This document shows positions 1-7,778 of a stretch of DNA of 64,000 nt, piece by piece (the stretch's first letter is position 1; every line of letters starts with the position of its first letter). Position numbers and translations under genes: made by a program. Source of the stretch: Anaerococcus rubeinfantis (lineage in GTDB: Bacteria > Bacillota > Clostridia > Tissierellales > Peptoniphilaceae); the NCBI RefSeq assembly GCF_001487145.1, contig NZ_LN913015.1:96274-160273 (forward strand), in the 5' to 3' direction. A model generated the notes under the pieces. It did not search any database, had not been told where the DNA came from, and saw only the letters and a program-made list of their open reading frames with translations.

Positions 1-20
1 AATTTTACAGTATACTACCT

Positions 21-959
21 CTATATTCTTTTGTCAATTAATTTTTTGTTAGAAATCAACTCCTTGCTATCTTTTGAAAATCCAGTCCTGAGTTTAACTG
101 CCCTGTTTAAAACTTTGACTTCACTTTTTTTGTAAGATCCGCCAAAATCTCCGTCCAAAGTCCAATCAATTTTTTCATCACTTTCAACTTTAAAAACAGA
201 TCCTGACCTAAAAATTATATTGTCATTTTCTTTTTTGCTTCTAAGTCCATCTATAATTTGGTTTAATTCGATAAGGCCTTTTGGTTTTTTTATCAAAACA
301 GCTTCAAAAACTCCATCATCAAGGCCGATATTTTTATTATAAAAATTATTAAAGCCCCCAACTGAAACAGAATTTGTCGCCATAAAATGGATAAATTCTC
401 CTTCAAAAACTTCATCATCAATTTTTATTTTCGCCTTGTAGGATTTTAAATTTGATACAGTTTTTACTCCTTCTAGAATATAGGCAAATCTTCCAAAAAT
501 ATTTTTCATTGATTGGTCAGTTTCATAGGAAACTTGGGCGATTGATCCGAAGGCTGCAACGTAGGTGAAAAATTTAGAATTAAATTGCCCCACATCCACA
601 TCCATGACCTCGCCTTTAATCGCGTACTTGGTTGATTTTTTTATATCGGAAGGAATTTTTAATGATCTTGCAAAATCATTAGTCGATCCTGTTGGAATGT
701 ATCCAATTATTGAATTTTCTTTTGCTTTTAATAAACCCGATACAACCTCATCCAAGGTTCCATCGCCTCCACTTACCAAAATTTCATCATAATCCTTGGC
801 AAATTCTTTGACCTTTTCTCTGGCATCATTTGCTTTTTGAGTTGCATAAACTGTAGGAAAATAAGAATTTTTGCTAAAATATTCGACAATCGAGCTTAAA
901 TGATTTCCTATAGTCCTTTGCCCACTCATTGGATTATATATATATAATATTTTTTTCAT
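21..959 (-). CDS. diacylglycerol kinase family lipid kinase
   Basis: A soluble ATP-dependent lipid kinase of the DagK/YegS/DgkB family, expected to phosphorylate diacylglycerol or a related lipid at the membrane face. The GGDGTLDEVV nucleotide-binding motif lies near residue 64, PTGSTNDFARSL near residue 92, and WTLDGDFGG near the C-terminus, all at the usual family positions; about 312 residues is normal. An upstream in-frame TTG at 971 is possible, but the ATG at 959 has a GAGGG ribosome site six bases before it and is preferred. The gene is monocistronic as far as visible and ends near the left edge of the window. The exact lipid substrate cannot be read from sequence. Confidence 0.88.
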   Translation of the reverse strand: MKKILYIYNPMSGQRTIGNHLSSIVEYFSKNSYFPTVYATQKANDAREKVKEFAKDYDEILVSGGDGTLDEVVSGLLKAKENSIIGYIPTGSTNDFARSLKIPSDIKKSTKYAIKGEVMDVDVGQFNSKFFTYVAAFGSIAQVSYETDQSMKNIFGRFAYILEGVKTVSNLKSYKAKIKIDDEVFEGEFIHFMATNSVSVGGFNNFYNKNIGLDDGVFEAVLIKKPKGLIELNQIIDGLRSKKENDNIIFRSGSVFKVESDEKIDWTLDGDFGGSYKKSEVKVLNRAVKLRTGFSKDSKELISNKKLIDKRI

Positions 960-1125
960 TTTATCCCTCAATTTTGTAAATAATATATCTACATTTTACT
1001 AACTTTTCTTCATTTTTAAAGTATTCTTTGGTCATATTATTTTATATTGTTTTCATTTTATTTCTTAACGTGATATACTTAAAATTGTTATTATATAAAA
1101 TATAACAGAAAAAAAGGAGTAAAAT

Positions 1126-1674
1126 ATGGAGAAAAATAATACGAGATTTATAGTTGAAGGAGGAGTTTCAATCGCCCTTTCCTTTATACTTTCATTTGTG
1201 GTTTTATTTAAAATGCCACTTGGTGGTTCAGTAACTCTTGCATCAAGACTTCCAATCGTGATTTTTGCAATAAGATGGGGAGTAAAAAAGGGAATTTTGG
1301 CAGCAGCAGTTTTAGGAATTTTGAATATGATTTTTGGTGGATATGTAATTCATCCTGCCCAAGCTATTTTGGATTATATCCTATCCTATTCAGCAATTGC
1401 CCTTGCAGGTATTTCTTTTGGAGAAAGCAAAAGCAAATTTTCTTATATCCCTTCAATAATAATTTCTTATTTAGTAAGTGGAGCTTTCAATGTTATTAGT
1501 GCTTTTATCTTTTTCAATGATATGGCTACAGCAAGCGCTGCAGGATTTAATAATTTTACCTTGTATGCTTTCGCATATAACTATTCATTCTTATCAGTAG
1601 ATGCTTTAATTTTGATAGTGGTATTCTTATTAATTTTTGATAGGTTAAAAGCTTATTTAAATAAACAAAATTAA
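1126..1674 (+). CDS. thiT: energy-coupling factor thiamine transporter S component ThiT
   Basis: Membrane substrate-binding component of an ECF-type vitamin transporter, expected to bind thiamine and dock with a shared EcfAA'T module encoded elsewhere. About six hydrophobic segments fill the 182 residues. The conserved GGSVTLASRLPIVIFAIRWG block (residues ~35-54) and YVIHPAQAILDYILSY are characteristic of ThiT/YuaJ. An AAGGAG ribosome site precedes the ATG. I looked for a THI-box (TPP riboswitch) in the 165 bases upstream and saw none, so regulation differs from many thiT genes. The downstream terminator region is occupied by a small repeat element. Confidence 0.88.
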   Translation: MEKNNTRFIVEGGVSIALSFILSFVVLFKMPLGGSVTLASRLPIVIFAIRWGVKKGILAAAVLGILNMIFGGYVIHPAQAILDYILSYSAIALAGISFGESKSKFSYIPSIIISYLVSGAFNVISAFIFFNDMATASAAGFNNFTLYAFAYNYSFLSVDALILIVVFLLIFDRLKAYLNKQN

Positions 1675-1690
1675 AAGACCGTTTTGCATT

Positions 1691-1830
1691 CAAACTGTTG
1701 AAATTTTTCTTAATAAAATTATAATTTATTTAGTAAAAACAAAACCCATCTCGAGCGAAAGTCGAGAGATCTCAAGAGATTTCTAGGCTCACTAATTTTC
1801 TCGAAATGGGTTTATTTTTGTCAAAGTCTT
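1691..1830. mobile_element. short, near-symmetric copy of the terminator-associated MITE-like element (copy G)
   Basis: About 140 bases between thiT and manA, bounded by CAAACTGTTGA on the left and TCAAAGTCTT on the right, both resembling the CAGACTGTTGACAAA end of the 255-bp family found elsewhere here. The core holds AAACCCATCTCGA and its partner TCGAAATGGGTTT, which pair as an inverted repeat. AAAGACC at 1674-1680 and GGTCTTTTT at 1844-1852 look like remains of a terminator on either side. No coding capacity. Confidence 0.6.
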
Positions 1831-1855
1831 AGGCCATAAAAAGGTCTTTTTCAAA

Positions 1856-2782
1856 TCATTTTGAACTTGATTCTACAATTTCTAAATTTCCTTTAAATGA
1901 GTAGGTTTTGGCGTAATTTGTGATTATAAAAAAATCTCCTTTTTTTATTGGATATTTTTCATCATCTACTATGATTTCCCCACAGCCTTTTATTACACTT
2001 TCTAAAATATAAGGATCTTTTCTTTCAAATGAAATTTCTTTTTCTACATTTATTTTTTTCACTGTAAAATACTCATTTTTATACAAAATTTCTGTATTTT
2101 TCCCTAAATTTTCGTGGATTTTTTCTGTATCAAGACACTTTAAGGCTTTTTTTGATTTTTCTAGGTGTAAATCTCTCTTATTTCCATTTTTATCTTTTCT
2201 ATCATAATCATAAAGTCTGTAGGTTATATCTGATGCTTGTTGGATTTCTAAAATCAGACTTCCTTTTTTTATGGCATGAACCATACCAGCTGGGACTTTA
2301 AAAAAATCTCCTTTTTTTGAATCTTCAACTTTTAATAAATCTTCCCATTTTTCCTTATCTATTAAATCAAGGGCTTTGTTTTTGTCCTTTGTTTTTAGGC
2401 CGTAAATTATTTTTGCTTGATTTTCATTTAAAATATACCAGCACTCGCTTTTGCCATAGGAATTTTCTTTTTTTGCCATTTCATCATCCGGATGAACTTG
2501 GATTGATAAATCATCATTTGCATCTATTAATTTTATCAAAAGAGGAAAATTTTCTTTTTTTTCATTTCCAAAAAGATCTTTGTGGTTTTGGTACAAAAAA
2601 TCTAAATTTTCTCCCTTATATTTTCCGTTTAAAATTTTTGATGGAAAATCTTTCATAGCAGAAATAGCCCAATATTCTCCTATATTTTCTGATTCAAATT
2701 GGTAGGGAAACTCTTTTTTTAGCCTAGCTCCTCCCCAAATTTTTTCTACAAATTCTCCTTTTAAAAATAATATTTTTTCCAT
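1856..2782 (-). CDS. manA: class I mannose-6-phosphate isomerase
   Basis: Zinc-dependent cytosolic enzyme interconverting mannose 6-phosphate and fructose 6-phosphate. The metal-site motif QVHPDDEMAKK (residues ~97-107), GKSECWYIL and PAGMVHAIKKG are conserved in type I isomerases, followed by the cupin-like C-terminal domain. At 308 residues it is the short bacterial form typical of Firmicutes. Single gene between the ABC-transporter terminator and the repeat upstream of thiT's 3' end; no sugar PTS genes adjoin it. Start ATG at 2782 has AGGTGACTT upstream. Confidence 0.92.
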   Translation of the reverse strand: MEKILFLKGEFVEKIWGGARLKKEFPYQFESENIGEYWAISAMKDFPSKILNGKYKGENLDFLYQNHKDLFGNEKKENFPLLIKLIDANDDLSIQVHPDDEMAKKENSYGKSECWYILNENQAKIIYGLKTKDKNKALDLIDKEKWEDLLKVEDSKKGDFFKVPAGMVHAIKKGSLILEIQQASDITYRLYDYDRKDKNGNKRDLHLEKSKKALKCLDTEKIHENLGKNTEILYKNEYFTVKKINVEKEISFERKDPYILESVIKGCGEIIVDDEKYPIKKGDFFIITNYAKTYSFKGNLEIVESSSK

Positions 2783-2820
2783 AAGTCACCTCTTTTTCAT
2801 TATACTAAGAAAAAAATAAA

Positions 2821-2841
2821 GCCCAAGGATAAAGCTTGGGC
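2821..2841 (-). terminator. rho-independent terminator of the ytr-like operon
   Basis: Perfect 7-bp stem GCCCAAG / CTTGGGC with T-rich tracts on both sides, just beyond the stop of the ABC permease on the minus strand. Confidence 0.8.
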
Positions 2842-2847
2842 CTTTTT

Positions 2848-3660
2848 CTATGCTACTGTTAGTTTGTTTTTGTGGAAGAAATTTGTGAAAAATATTTGTA
2901 CCACTGATACTAATATGTTTAAAATAGTACCTAGTCCCATCACTCTTGTCAATTCCTCTACAGTTTCCACATTGCTTAAATAGAAACCAGTTTGTATTTG
3001 GCTTGAGCTTTTTGATACATCTATTGAGAATGTTTCTAAAAATTTCACTCCAAATGTTAGGCCTAAAATTGAAATTACTATTGTTATCAAAATAAAGACT
3101 ACAACCGGTCCGAATTTTCCTAAATCTTTGAAAGTTTTGCTTGATCCAATGCTTATTGACGCCAAAATTCTTGTAAGTGTTGCAAGAAGGGAAATTAAAA
3201 GCGTAATAATAAACACAATTATAGTTTTTGATGGGACTTGGCCTAAAAGTGTTTTTATTTGCTCAAATATTTGGCTTATGTCCTCTCCTCTTGCTCCTGT
3301 TGTAACGAAAAAGAATCCGAAAAATTCTATCAAAAATACAAGGCCTGCAAGTAAGGCAATAATCATTATATTTAAAATTCTTGATGTGGTTATATCTTTT
3401 GATTTTACAGGAAGGACATCATAAAAGGCAGCTTCTTCGCCATAAAACTTTTTATAATCATTTAATATTACTATTATCATAGAAATAGCAAAGGATGAAT
3501 ACATAACAAGCATCGAAAGAACTGTTATAAAATCCATAAAGGCTGAGTCTAAATATGAATTTACATAATTTAATACGACTGATAAAATTAAAGGAATTAC
3601 CATCCAAGGAAAGATATCCCTAATATTTTCTTTTAATTGGTGTTTTAATAATTTAGCCAT
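2848..3660 (-). CDS. ABC transporter membrane permease
   Basis: Integral membrane subunit of about 270 residues with six predicted hydrophobic segments, forming the transmembrane partner of the ATPase encoded just upstream. I chose the ATG at 3660 because AGGAGG precedes it at the right distance; the longer reading frame to 3687 would overlap the ATPase gene by 35 bases. With this start the overlap is 8 bases, implying translational coupling. No substrate can be assigned; transporters of this layout behind a YtrA-type repressor often respond to cell-envelope stress or peptide antibiotics, which is an inference from context. Confidence 0.75.
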   Translation of the reverse strand: MAKLLKHQLKENIRDIFPWMVIPLILSVVLNYVNSYLDSAFMDFITVLSMLVMYSSFAISMIIVILNDYKKFYGEEAAFYDVLPVKSKDITTSRILNIMIIALLAGLVFLIEFFGFFFVTTGARGEDISQIFEQIKTLLGQVPSKTIIVFIITLLISLLATLTRILASISIGSSKTFKDLGKFGPVVVFILITIVISILGLTFGVKFLETFSIDVSKSSSQIQTGFYLSNVETVEELTRVMGLGTILNILVSVVQIFFTNFFHKNKLTVA

Positions 3661-4342
3661 TGAAAACCTCCTCGAAATATTCTTCAACTCCCATCTTGTG
3701 TTTTTCTCTCAAATCATCAATATTTTCTTCCAAAATAATTTTTCCGTCTGATATAAAAATAACCTTATCCAAAAGTCTTTCGATTTGGCTAATCAAATGA
3801 GTTGAAACAATCATAAGACCATCAGAATCAAAATTATCAATTATAACATCCATAATTTTTTTCCTACTAGCAGGATCAATTCCACTCATAGGCTCATCCA
3901 AAAGATATAGATCGGACTTTCTTGAAAGAGAAAGAGCAATTTGAACCTTATCTTTCATTCCTTTTGACATATTTTTTATTTTCATATTCATATCAAGTTT
4001 GAAATCTCTAATTATTTTTTCAAATTTTTCCTTGGAAAAATCTTCAAAAAATTCGCCATATAAATTTGAAATTTTTGTTAAATCATATGATTTGTCCAAA
4101 GGAAGGTGGTCTGGTTGGTAGGATACAAAAGATTTTGTAATATAATTTGGATCTTCTCCACCAATTTTTACCTCACCCTTATAATTTTTTTCAAGACCAG
4201 AAAGAATCCTAAGTAGGGTTGTTTTTCCCGATCCATTCGGTCCCAAAAGTCCAACAATTTCACCTTTTTTTAGTGACAAATTCATCTTATCTATAACAAT
4301 TTTATTTTTATAAGATATAGTCAAATTTTTAATCTCTAACAT
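3653..4342 (-). CDS. ABC transporter ATP-binding protein
   Basis: Cytosolic ATPase subunit of 229 residues driving the adjacent permease. Walker A GPNGSGKTT near residue 35, a degenerate signature region MSKGMKDKVQIALSL, Walker B DLYLLDEPMSGIDP and the switch histidine in VSTHLI are all visible. Start ATG at 4342 shares its A with the TAA stop of the GntR gene (TAATG) and has GGAGGTGG just upstream; the longer frame from 4357 lacks a site. Part of a four-gene operon regulator-ATPase-permease. Confidence 0.85.
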   Translation of the reverse strand: MLEIKNLTISYKNKIVIDKMNLSLKKGEIVGLLGPNGSGKTTLLRILSGLEKNYKGEVKIGGEDPNYITKSFVSYQPDHLPLDKSYDLTKISNLYGEFFEDFSKEKFEKIIRDFKLDMNMKIKNMSKGMKDKVQIALSLSRKSDLYLLDEPMSGIDPASRKKIMDVIIDNFDSDGLMIVSTHLISQIERLLDKVIFISDGKIILEENIDDLREKHKMGVEEYFEEVFNG

Positions 4343-4701
4343 TAGTCCACCTCCCAAAATTTATCAAGACCATCAAGAGCATCTTCTTTTGAAATTTTTA
4401 AATTTTTTGCATTGTTTATAAAATCTTCACAAATTATTTCAAAAGCATTTTTTGATAAAGATTTGATCAAATCCTCATCATCCGTTACAAACCTTCCAGC
4501 TGTCCTTTGGCTTTTACAAAGACCTTCTCGCTCAAGCTCAGCCAAAGCCCTTTGGACAGTATTTGGATTAACCTCATAAAGCTTCGCCAAATTTCTTACA
4601 GAATCAATTTTTTCGCCAGCTTTCCAAATTCCACTTGAAATTTTCGACTTAAAATCTTCCAAAATTTGAAGATAAATAGGTCTATCATTATCAAATTCCA
4701 T
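4342..4701 (-). CDS. GntR-family (YtrA subfamily) transcriptional regulator
   Basis: A 119-residue DNA-binding repressor. The winged-helix domain fills residues ~8-75 (IDSVRNLAKLYEVNPNTVQR is the recognition helix region, ending in the wing TAGRFVTDD); only a short tail follows, which is the YtrA-type layout lacking a large effector domain. It heads an ABC transporter operon, the classic arrangement for autoregulation. The perfect palindrome at 4989-5018 is the likely operator. Confidence 0.85.
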   Translation of the reverse strand: MEFDNDRPIYLQILEDFKSKISSGIWKAGEKIDSVRNLAKLYEVNPNTVQRALAELEREGLCKSQRTAGRFVTDDEDLIKSLSKNAFEIICEDFINNAKNLKISKEDALDGLDKFWEVD

Positions 4702-4965
4702 TTAAGCCTCCTTTTTTTCAATCGCTTGGCCAATAGTTAAACCTAAAAGCATTCCAATAGAAATCCAATATCCCATATCATCGAAAAGACTTCCAAAAGC
4801 TGCTCCAAAAACTATTCCAAGCCCTATTCCTTCTGCCAAATAATTTCCATCATTTTTTAAATTTTTTTCTTTTTCATTTTTATAGTTTTTGTCCAATTTT
4901 TTTATCAAAAAAATTAAAGAAATTCCTAATAAAATTATTGGAAAAATTATTTTTAAAATTTTCAT
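4702..4965 (-). CDS. small membrane protein, first gene of the ytr-like operon
   Basis: An 87-residue protein with an N-terminal hydrophobic segment, a lysine/asparagine-rich loop and one or two glycine-rich C-terminal hydrophobic segments (GIGLGIVFGAAFGSLFDDMG). It directly abuts the GntR gene and starts after AAAGGGAGAAT. Not recognised as a named family; it may be a membrane accessory of the transporter, an inference from position only. Confidence 0.65.
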   Translation of the reverse strand: MKILKIIFPIILLGISLIFLIKKLDKNYKNEKEKNLKNDGNYLAEGIGLGIVFGAAFGSLFDDMGYWISIGMLLGLTIGQAIEKKEA

Positions 4966-4988
4966 ATTCTCCCTTTTTGTATTTCTGT

Positions 4989-5018
4989 ATTATTGTACCA
5001 CTTCCTTAATACAATAAT
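4989..5018 (-). promoter_or_regulatory. palindromic operator/promoter of the ytr-like operon
   Basis: Perfect 9-bp inverted repeat ATTATTGTA / TACAATAAT separated by 12 bases, 24 bases upstream of the first gene of the operon. Read on the minus strand it includes TACAAT, a plausible -10 box. Position, symmetry and spacing fit a binding site for the YtrA-type regulator encoded two genes downstream. Confidence 0.65.
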
Positions 5019-5211
5019 ATTATAACCCCTCTTTTTATTTTTGTAAAGACTTTTTTTAAAATTTTAAAAATCCTTGATTTTAAAAGCTTTTAGATGATTT
5101 TTAAATAAAAAAATTTAAAAAATTATAATTTTTACCTAAATTTTACAAATAATTTCAAATTATTAAACAAAACTTTCCTATTATTTACTTGAAAGAAAAA
5201 ACAAAAAATAT

Positions 5212-5228
5212 CACCAAACATTTTGGTG
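5212..5228 (-). terminator. terminator behind the truncated ORF at 5239
   Basis: Stem CACCAAA / TTTGGTG with a 3-base loop, followed on the minus strand by a T-rich run (ATATTTTTTG). Confidence 0.6.
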
Positions 5229-5238
5229 CTCTTCCTTA

Positions 5239-5412
5239 TTAATTGTGTTTTTCTTTTGGAAATATTTGATTTAATCCCTCAATTACAAATATTTCATATT
5301 TAATCTTGCATTGATTCAGGATTGCAAGATTGAATGAAGTGTAAACTTCTCTTAATACAAATAGCCTTTTGCAAAGAATTTTTTCAAAAGCCTCTTTTTT
5401 GTAGAATCTCCA
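5239..5412 (-). pseudogene. 5'-truncated gene remnant of unknown function
   Basis: A minus-strand frame open for about 58 codons, too short for a standard ORF list, reading ...FYKKEAFEKILCKRLFVLRE and ending ...EGLNQIFPKEKHN at a TAA at 5239. It has no credible start: it runs back into the terminator of the neighbouring DUF4097 gene. A terminator hairpin follows its stop directly. An open frame of this length with balanced residue composition in such AT-rich DNA, plus its own terminator, suggests the 3' end of a lost gene. Family not recognised. Confidence 0.4.
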
Positions 5413-5416
5413 CTTA

Positions 5417-5450
5417 AAAAAGGTCTTAGGATTTCTCCTAAGACCTTTTT
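5417..5450 (-). terminator. strong terminator of the DUF2089/DUF4097 operon
   Basis: A 15-bp perfect stem, AAAAAGGTCTTAGGA with its exact complement and a 4-base loop, ending in a T run; 13 bases after the stop codon at 5463. Confidence 0.9.
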
Positions 5451-5462
5451 GTTTTTATTATT

Positions 5463-6536
5463 TTATCTAAGACTTACTCTACCAAATGCTGATTTTATAT
5501 CTAAATCTAGATCTGACTCTTCTGGATCGGTTGAAACTTGATAGCCGTCTTTTGTTTGCAATTTATTTTTAAATTTTTCTGCAATTGAATAAGATGATGA
5601 CTTAATCAAAGCTTTTATGTTTTTGTTAAATTCATTTGTATCAATAACTACTGATCCAAATTGAGTTGCCATATTTAATTGTTTTGCATCAATAATTTTG
5701 AAAATTCTGATTGATCCAGCCTTTGAAGCTAGGTCTACATTTTCCATATTCAATCCATCAATTCTTATAGATCCATTTACAACTTCTACGTTTGCATTTT
5801 CACCTGAAACATTTGTAAGATAAACTGATCCATTTACATTTGAAACTTCAAGATTTCCATTGGTATTTCTAATTTCAATTTTTCCATTTGTATTTTTTAG
5901 GTCAATGTTTCCTGCTGTATTTATAAGGGTAAATCTTGCATTAGTTGATTCAATATTATTTTCCTTAAAATCAACATCACAAATTTCAACTTGACCATTT
6001 ATAATATTTACATCAAGTTTGTCGTAAATATTTTTACCCAAATATAATTTTACATTTGCACTCGCATCCAAAGACCTATAATTTTCATTTACATTAATAA
6101 TAAGTTTATCTTCAACAACGGCAATATTTAGATAATCATTTTTTTGGTCTTCCTTGTTTTTGAAAAATACTTTCTCTTCAATCATGATGTGATTTTCTTG
6201 AGCTCTTTGAATATCCAAAGATCCATTTATAAGATTTATTTCAATTTCATTGATATCATCATCAATTTTTGTTTGATTTTCAGCTTTTTGAGAGTTTATG
6301 TGGTAAATATTTGGAATATTTACACTATCAAGGTCTAAATCAAAGTCAAAATTTGAAATAGTTTCGCTAGTTTTTTTCATAACTTTTTCAAAAGAAGTTG
6401 ATAATTTGTCGATAAAACTTTCTTCGTTGTTTTTTGCCTTATCTTTTCCAACAGCTTCCAAAAGATCGCTTGCTTGATCAACAGTAATCTTTCCTTCTTT
6501 TAACATATCTAAAATCATTTTCTTTTCTTCATTCAT
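5463..6536 (-). CDS. DUF4097-type beta-helix protein with N-terminal SHOCT-like motif
   Basis: A 357-residue protein. Residues ~1-30 carry the short helical MLKEGKITVDQASDLLEAVG motif also found at the end of the neighbouring DUF2089 protein. From about residue 90 onward it shows the repetitive strand pattern of DUF4097/LiaG-like proteins (GNIDLKNTNGKIEIRNTNGN and similar turns), forming a probable beta-solenoid. No signal peptide or membrane segment is seen, so it is probably cytosolic. It overlaps the upstream regulator gene by 8 bases. Function unknown; such pairs are often linked to envelope-stress sensing. Confidence 0.75.
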   Translation of the reverse strand: MNEEKKMILDMLKEGKITVDQASDLLEAVGKDKAKNNEESFIDKLSTSFEKVMKKTSETISNFDFDLDLDSVNIPNIYHINSQKAENQTKIDDDINEIEINLINGSLDIQRAQENHIMIEEKVFFKNKEDQKNDYLNIAVVEDKLIINVNENYRSLDASANVKLYLGKNIYDKLDVNIINGQVEICDVDFKENNIESTNARFTLINTAGNIDLKNTNGKIEIRNTNGNLEVSNVNGSVYLTNVSGENANVEVVNGSIRIDGLNMENVDLASKAGSIRIFKIIDAKQLNMATQFGSVVIDTNEFNKNIKALIKSSSYSIAEKFKNKLQTKDGYQVSTDPEESDLDLDIKSAFGRVSLR

Positions 6537-6885
6537 CTTTTAGCTCCTTTAAAAGTTCACTTGCTTGGTCCGGAGTAATTTCTCCACTATTGACCATGTT
6601 CAAAATATCTATTCTAGATTCTTGCTTATCTATTTTTCCACCAAGTTTTTTTACAAGCTTGTCAATTCTATTTCTAACAGTCGGGTAAGATATTCCCAAA
6701 CTTTCACCAACGTCTTTTATACTTCCACGCTTTTGTAAAAAAAGTTCAATAAATTCCAAGTCTTCAACATCAAGCCTTTGGAATTTTCCCATTTCAAATT
6801 CTCCACTAACTTCAGTTAAACATGAATTACATTTATAAGATGTGATGACCAAGTCACCACCACAATTAGGACATTTATTAATCAA
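6529..6885 (-). CDS. DUF2089 family zinc-ribbon/HTH regulator
   Basis: A 118-residue protein combining an N-terminal zinc ribbon (CPNCGG...CNSC, residues ~5-22), a sigma-like helix-turn-helix (RGSIKDVGESLGISYPTVRN, residues ~53-72) and a C-terminal helical motif GEITPDQASELLKEL matching the start of the downstream DUF4097 protein. The shared motif suggests the two proteins interact or derive from one another. Likely a transcriptional regulator of its own operon. Preceded by GGAGGCGGG. Promoter region upstream is simple AT-rich sequence. Confidence 0.8.
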   Translation of the reverse strand: MINKCPNCGGDLVITSYKCNSCLTEVSGEFEMGKFQRLDVEDLEFIELFLQKRGSIKDVGESLGISYPTVRNRIDKLVKKLGGKIDKQESRIDILNMVNSGEITPDQASELLKELKDE

Positions 6886-7045
6886 AACCCGCCTCCTTTA
6901 TAAAATAAGTATACCACCCTTTTAATTTTTGTAAAGTCATTTTTTAATATTTTTAATATTTTAATTGTAAATCTTAATTAAATTAATATTTTGTTTTAAT
7001 TAAATAGTTTTGAAAATTGATTTTTTAAATTTCCCCAATAAAAAA

Positions 7046-7066
7046 GACAAAAGAAATTCTTTTGTC
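7046..7066 (-). terminator. terminator of the glycosyltransferase operon
   Basis: Stem GACAAAAG / CTTTTGTC with a 5-base loop followed on the minus strand by TTTTTTATT, 20 bases after the last gene of the operon. Confidence 0.8.
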
Positions 7067-7085
7067 AAAATTTATATAATATTTT

Positions 7086-7778
7086 TTAAACCAAGTCTTT
7101 TGCCCAGTGGCTTTTTAGGCTTCTTAATATCCAAATAATTGTGTTTATAACTATAGAAAGATTAAAGGTGAAATTTAGTAAAACTATAATTTTGTATAAA
7201 TTGTCGTTTTTTATAAATTTAAAAGGATTTAAAAATGAAATTAGGGCAAATATTAAAAACACTCCCATCCATTTTATAGCCGTTTTTACATTTTCCTTGT
7301 AATCTAGGAAAACAAAATGTCTATTTTTGTATCTTTTTATAAAATTATCTCTTTTTTTCTTATAAATTTCCCTATCTTGTCTTTCATTTTTTATAAGAGC
7401 AGCATAATAAAAAATCATATCATCATAAGTTGATGAATATTTTCTTAAAGTCATGCATTCTTCTTTAGAATAATCAAGGTCAATTATTTTTTTTGTAATG
7501 TTTGCCTTTGATTTATAGGAAATTCTTTCTTCTCTTAATTTTTTTAAATTTTCAATATTTTTTTCATTTTGAATTTTTGATAGAGTTTCATCTTCATATT
7601 GGATTATTTTCTTTCTAATAATAAAATAAAAGCCTAATAAAATTAAAAATACTAGAATTTGCCCTGCAAATACCAAAATAAAATTACTTGTATTCAAATT
7701 TGTAATAAATAGCATTACAAAACTTGGCAACAAAATTATTATTATGGCAAATATTAAAAATTTTATAATACTTCTCAT
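7086..7778 (-). CDS. membrane protein of unknown function in glycolipid operon
   Basis: A 230-residue protein with about four hydrophobic segments: two at the N-terminus (residues ~5-25 and ~32-55), a long basic cytosolic stretch, and two near the C-terminus (~168-188 and ~195-218). It overlaps the preceding glycosyltransferase by four bases (ATGA), so it is translationally coupled to it. I do not recognise the family. Position suggests a role with the membrane glycolipid or polysaccharide made by the two upstream enzymes. Confidence 0.65.
   Translation of the reverse strand: MRSIIKFLIFAIIIILLPSFVMLFITNLNTSNFILVFAGQILVFLILLGFYFIIRKKIIQYEDETLSKIQNEKNIENLKKLREERISYKSKANITKKIIDLDYSKEECMTLRKYSSTYDDMIFYYAALIKNERQDREIYKKKRDNFIKRYKNRHFVFLDYKENVKTAIKWMGVFLIFALISFLNPFKFIKNDNLYKIIVLLNFTFNLSIVINTIIWILRSLKSHWAKDLV

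Noticed and set aside
1000-1125. TPP riboswitch upstream of thiT
   Set aside because: No THI-box core such as CTGAGA or the ACCTGATCTGG-type block is present.
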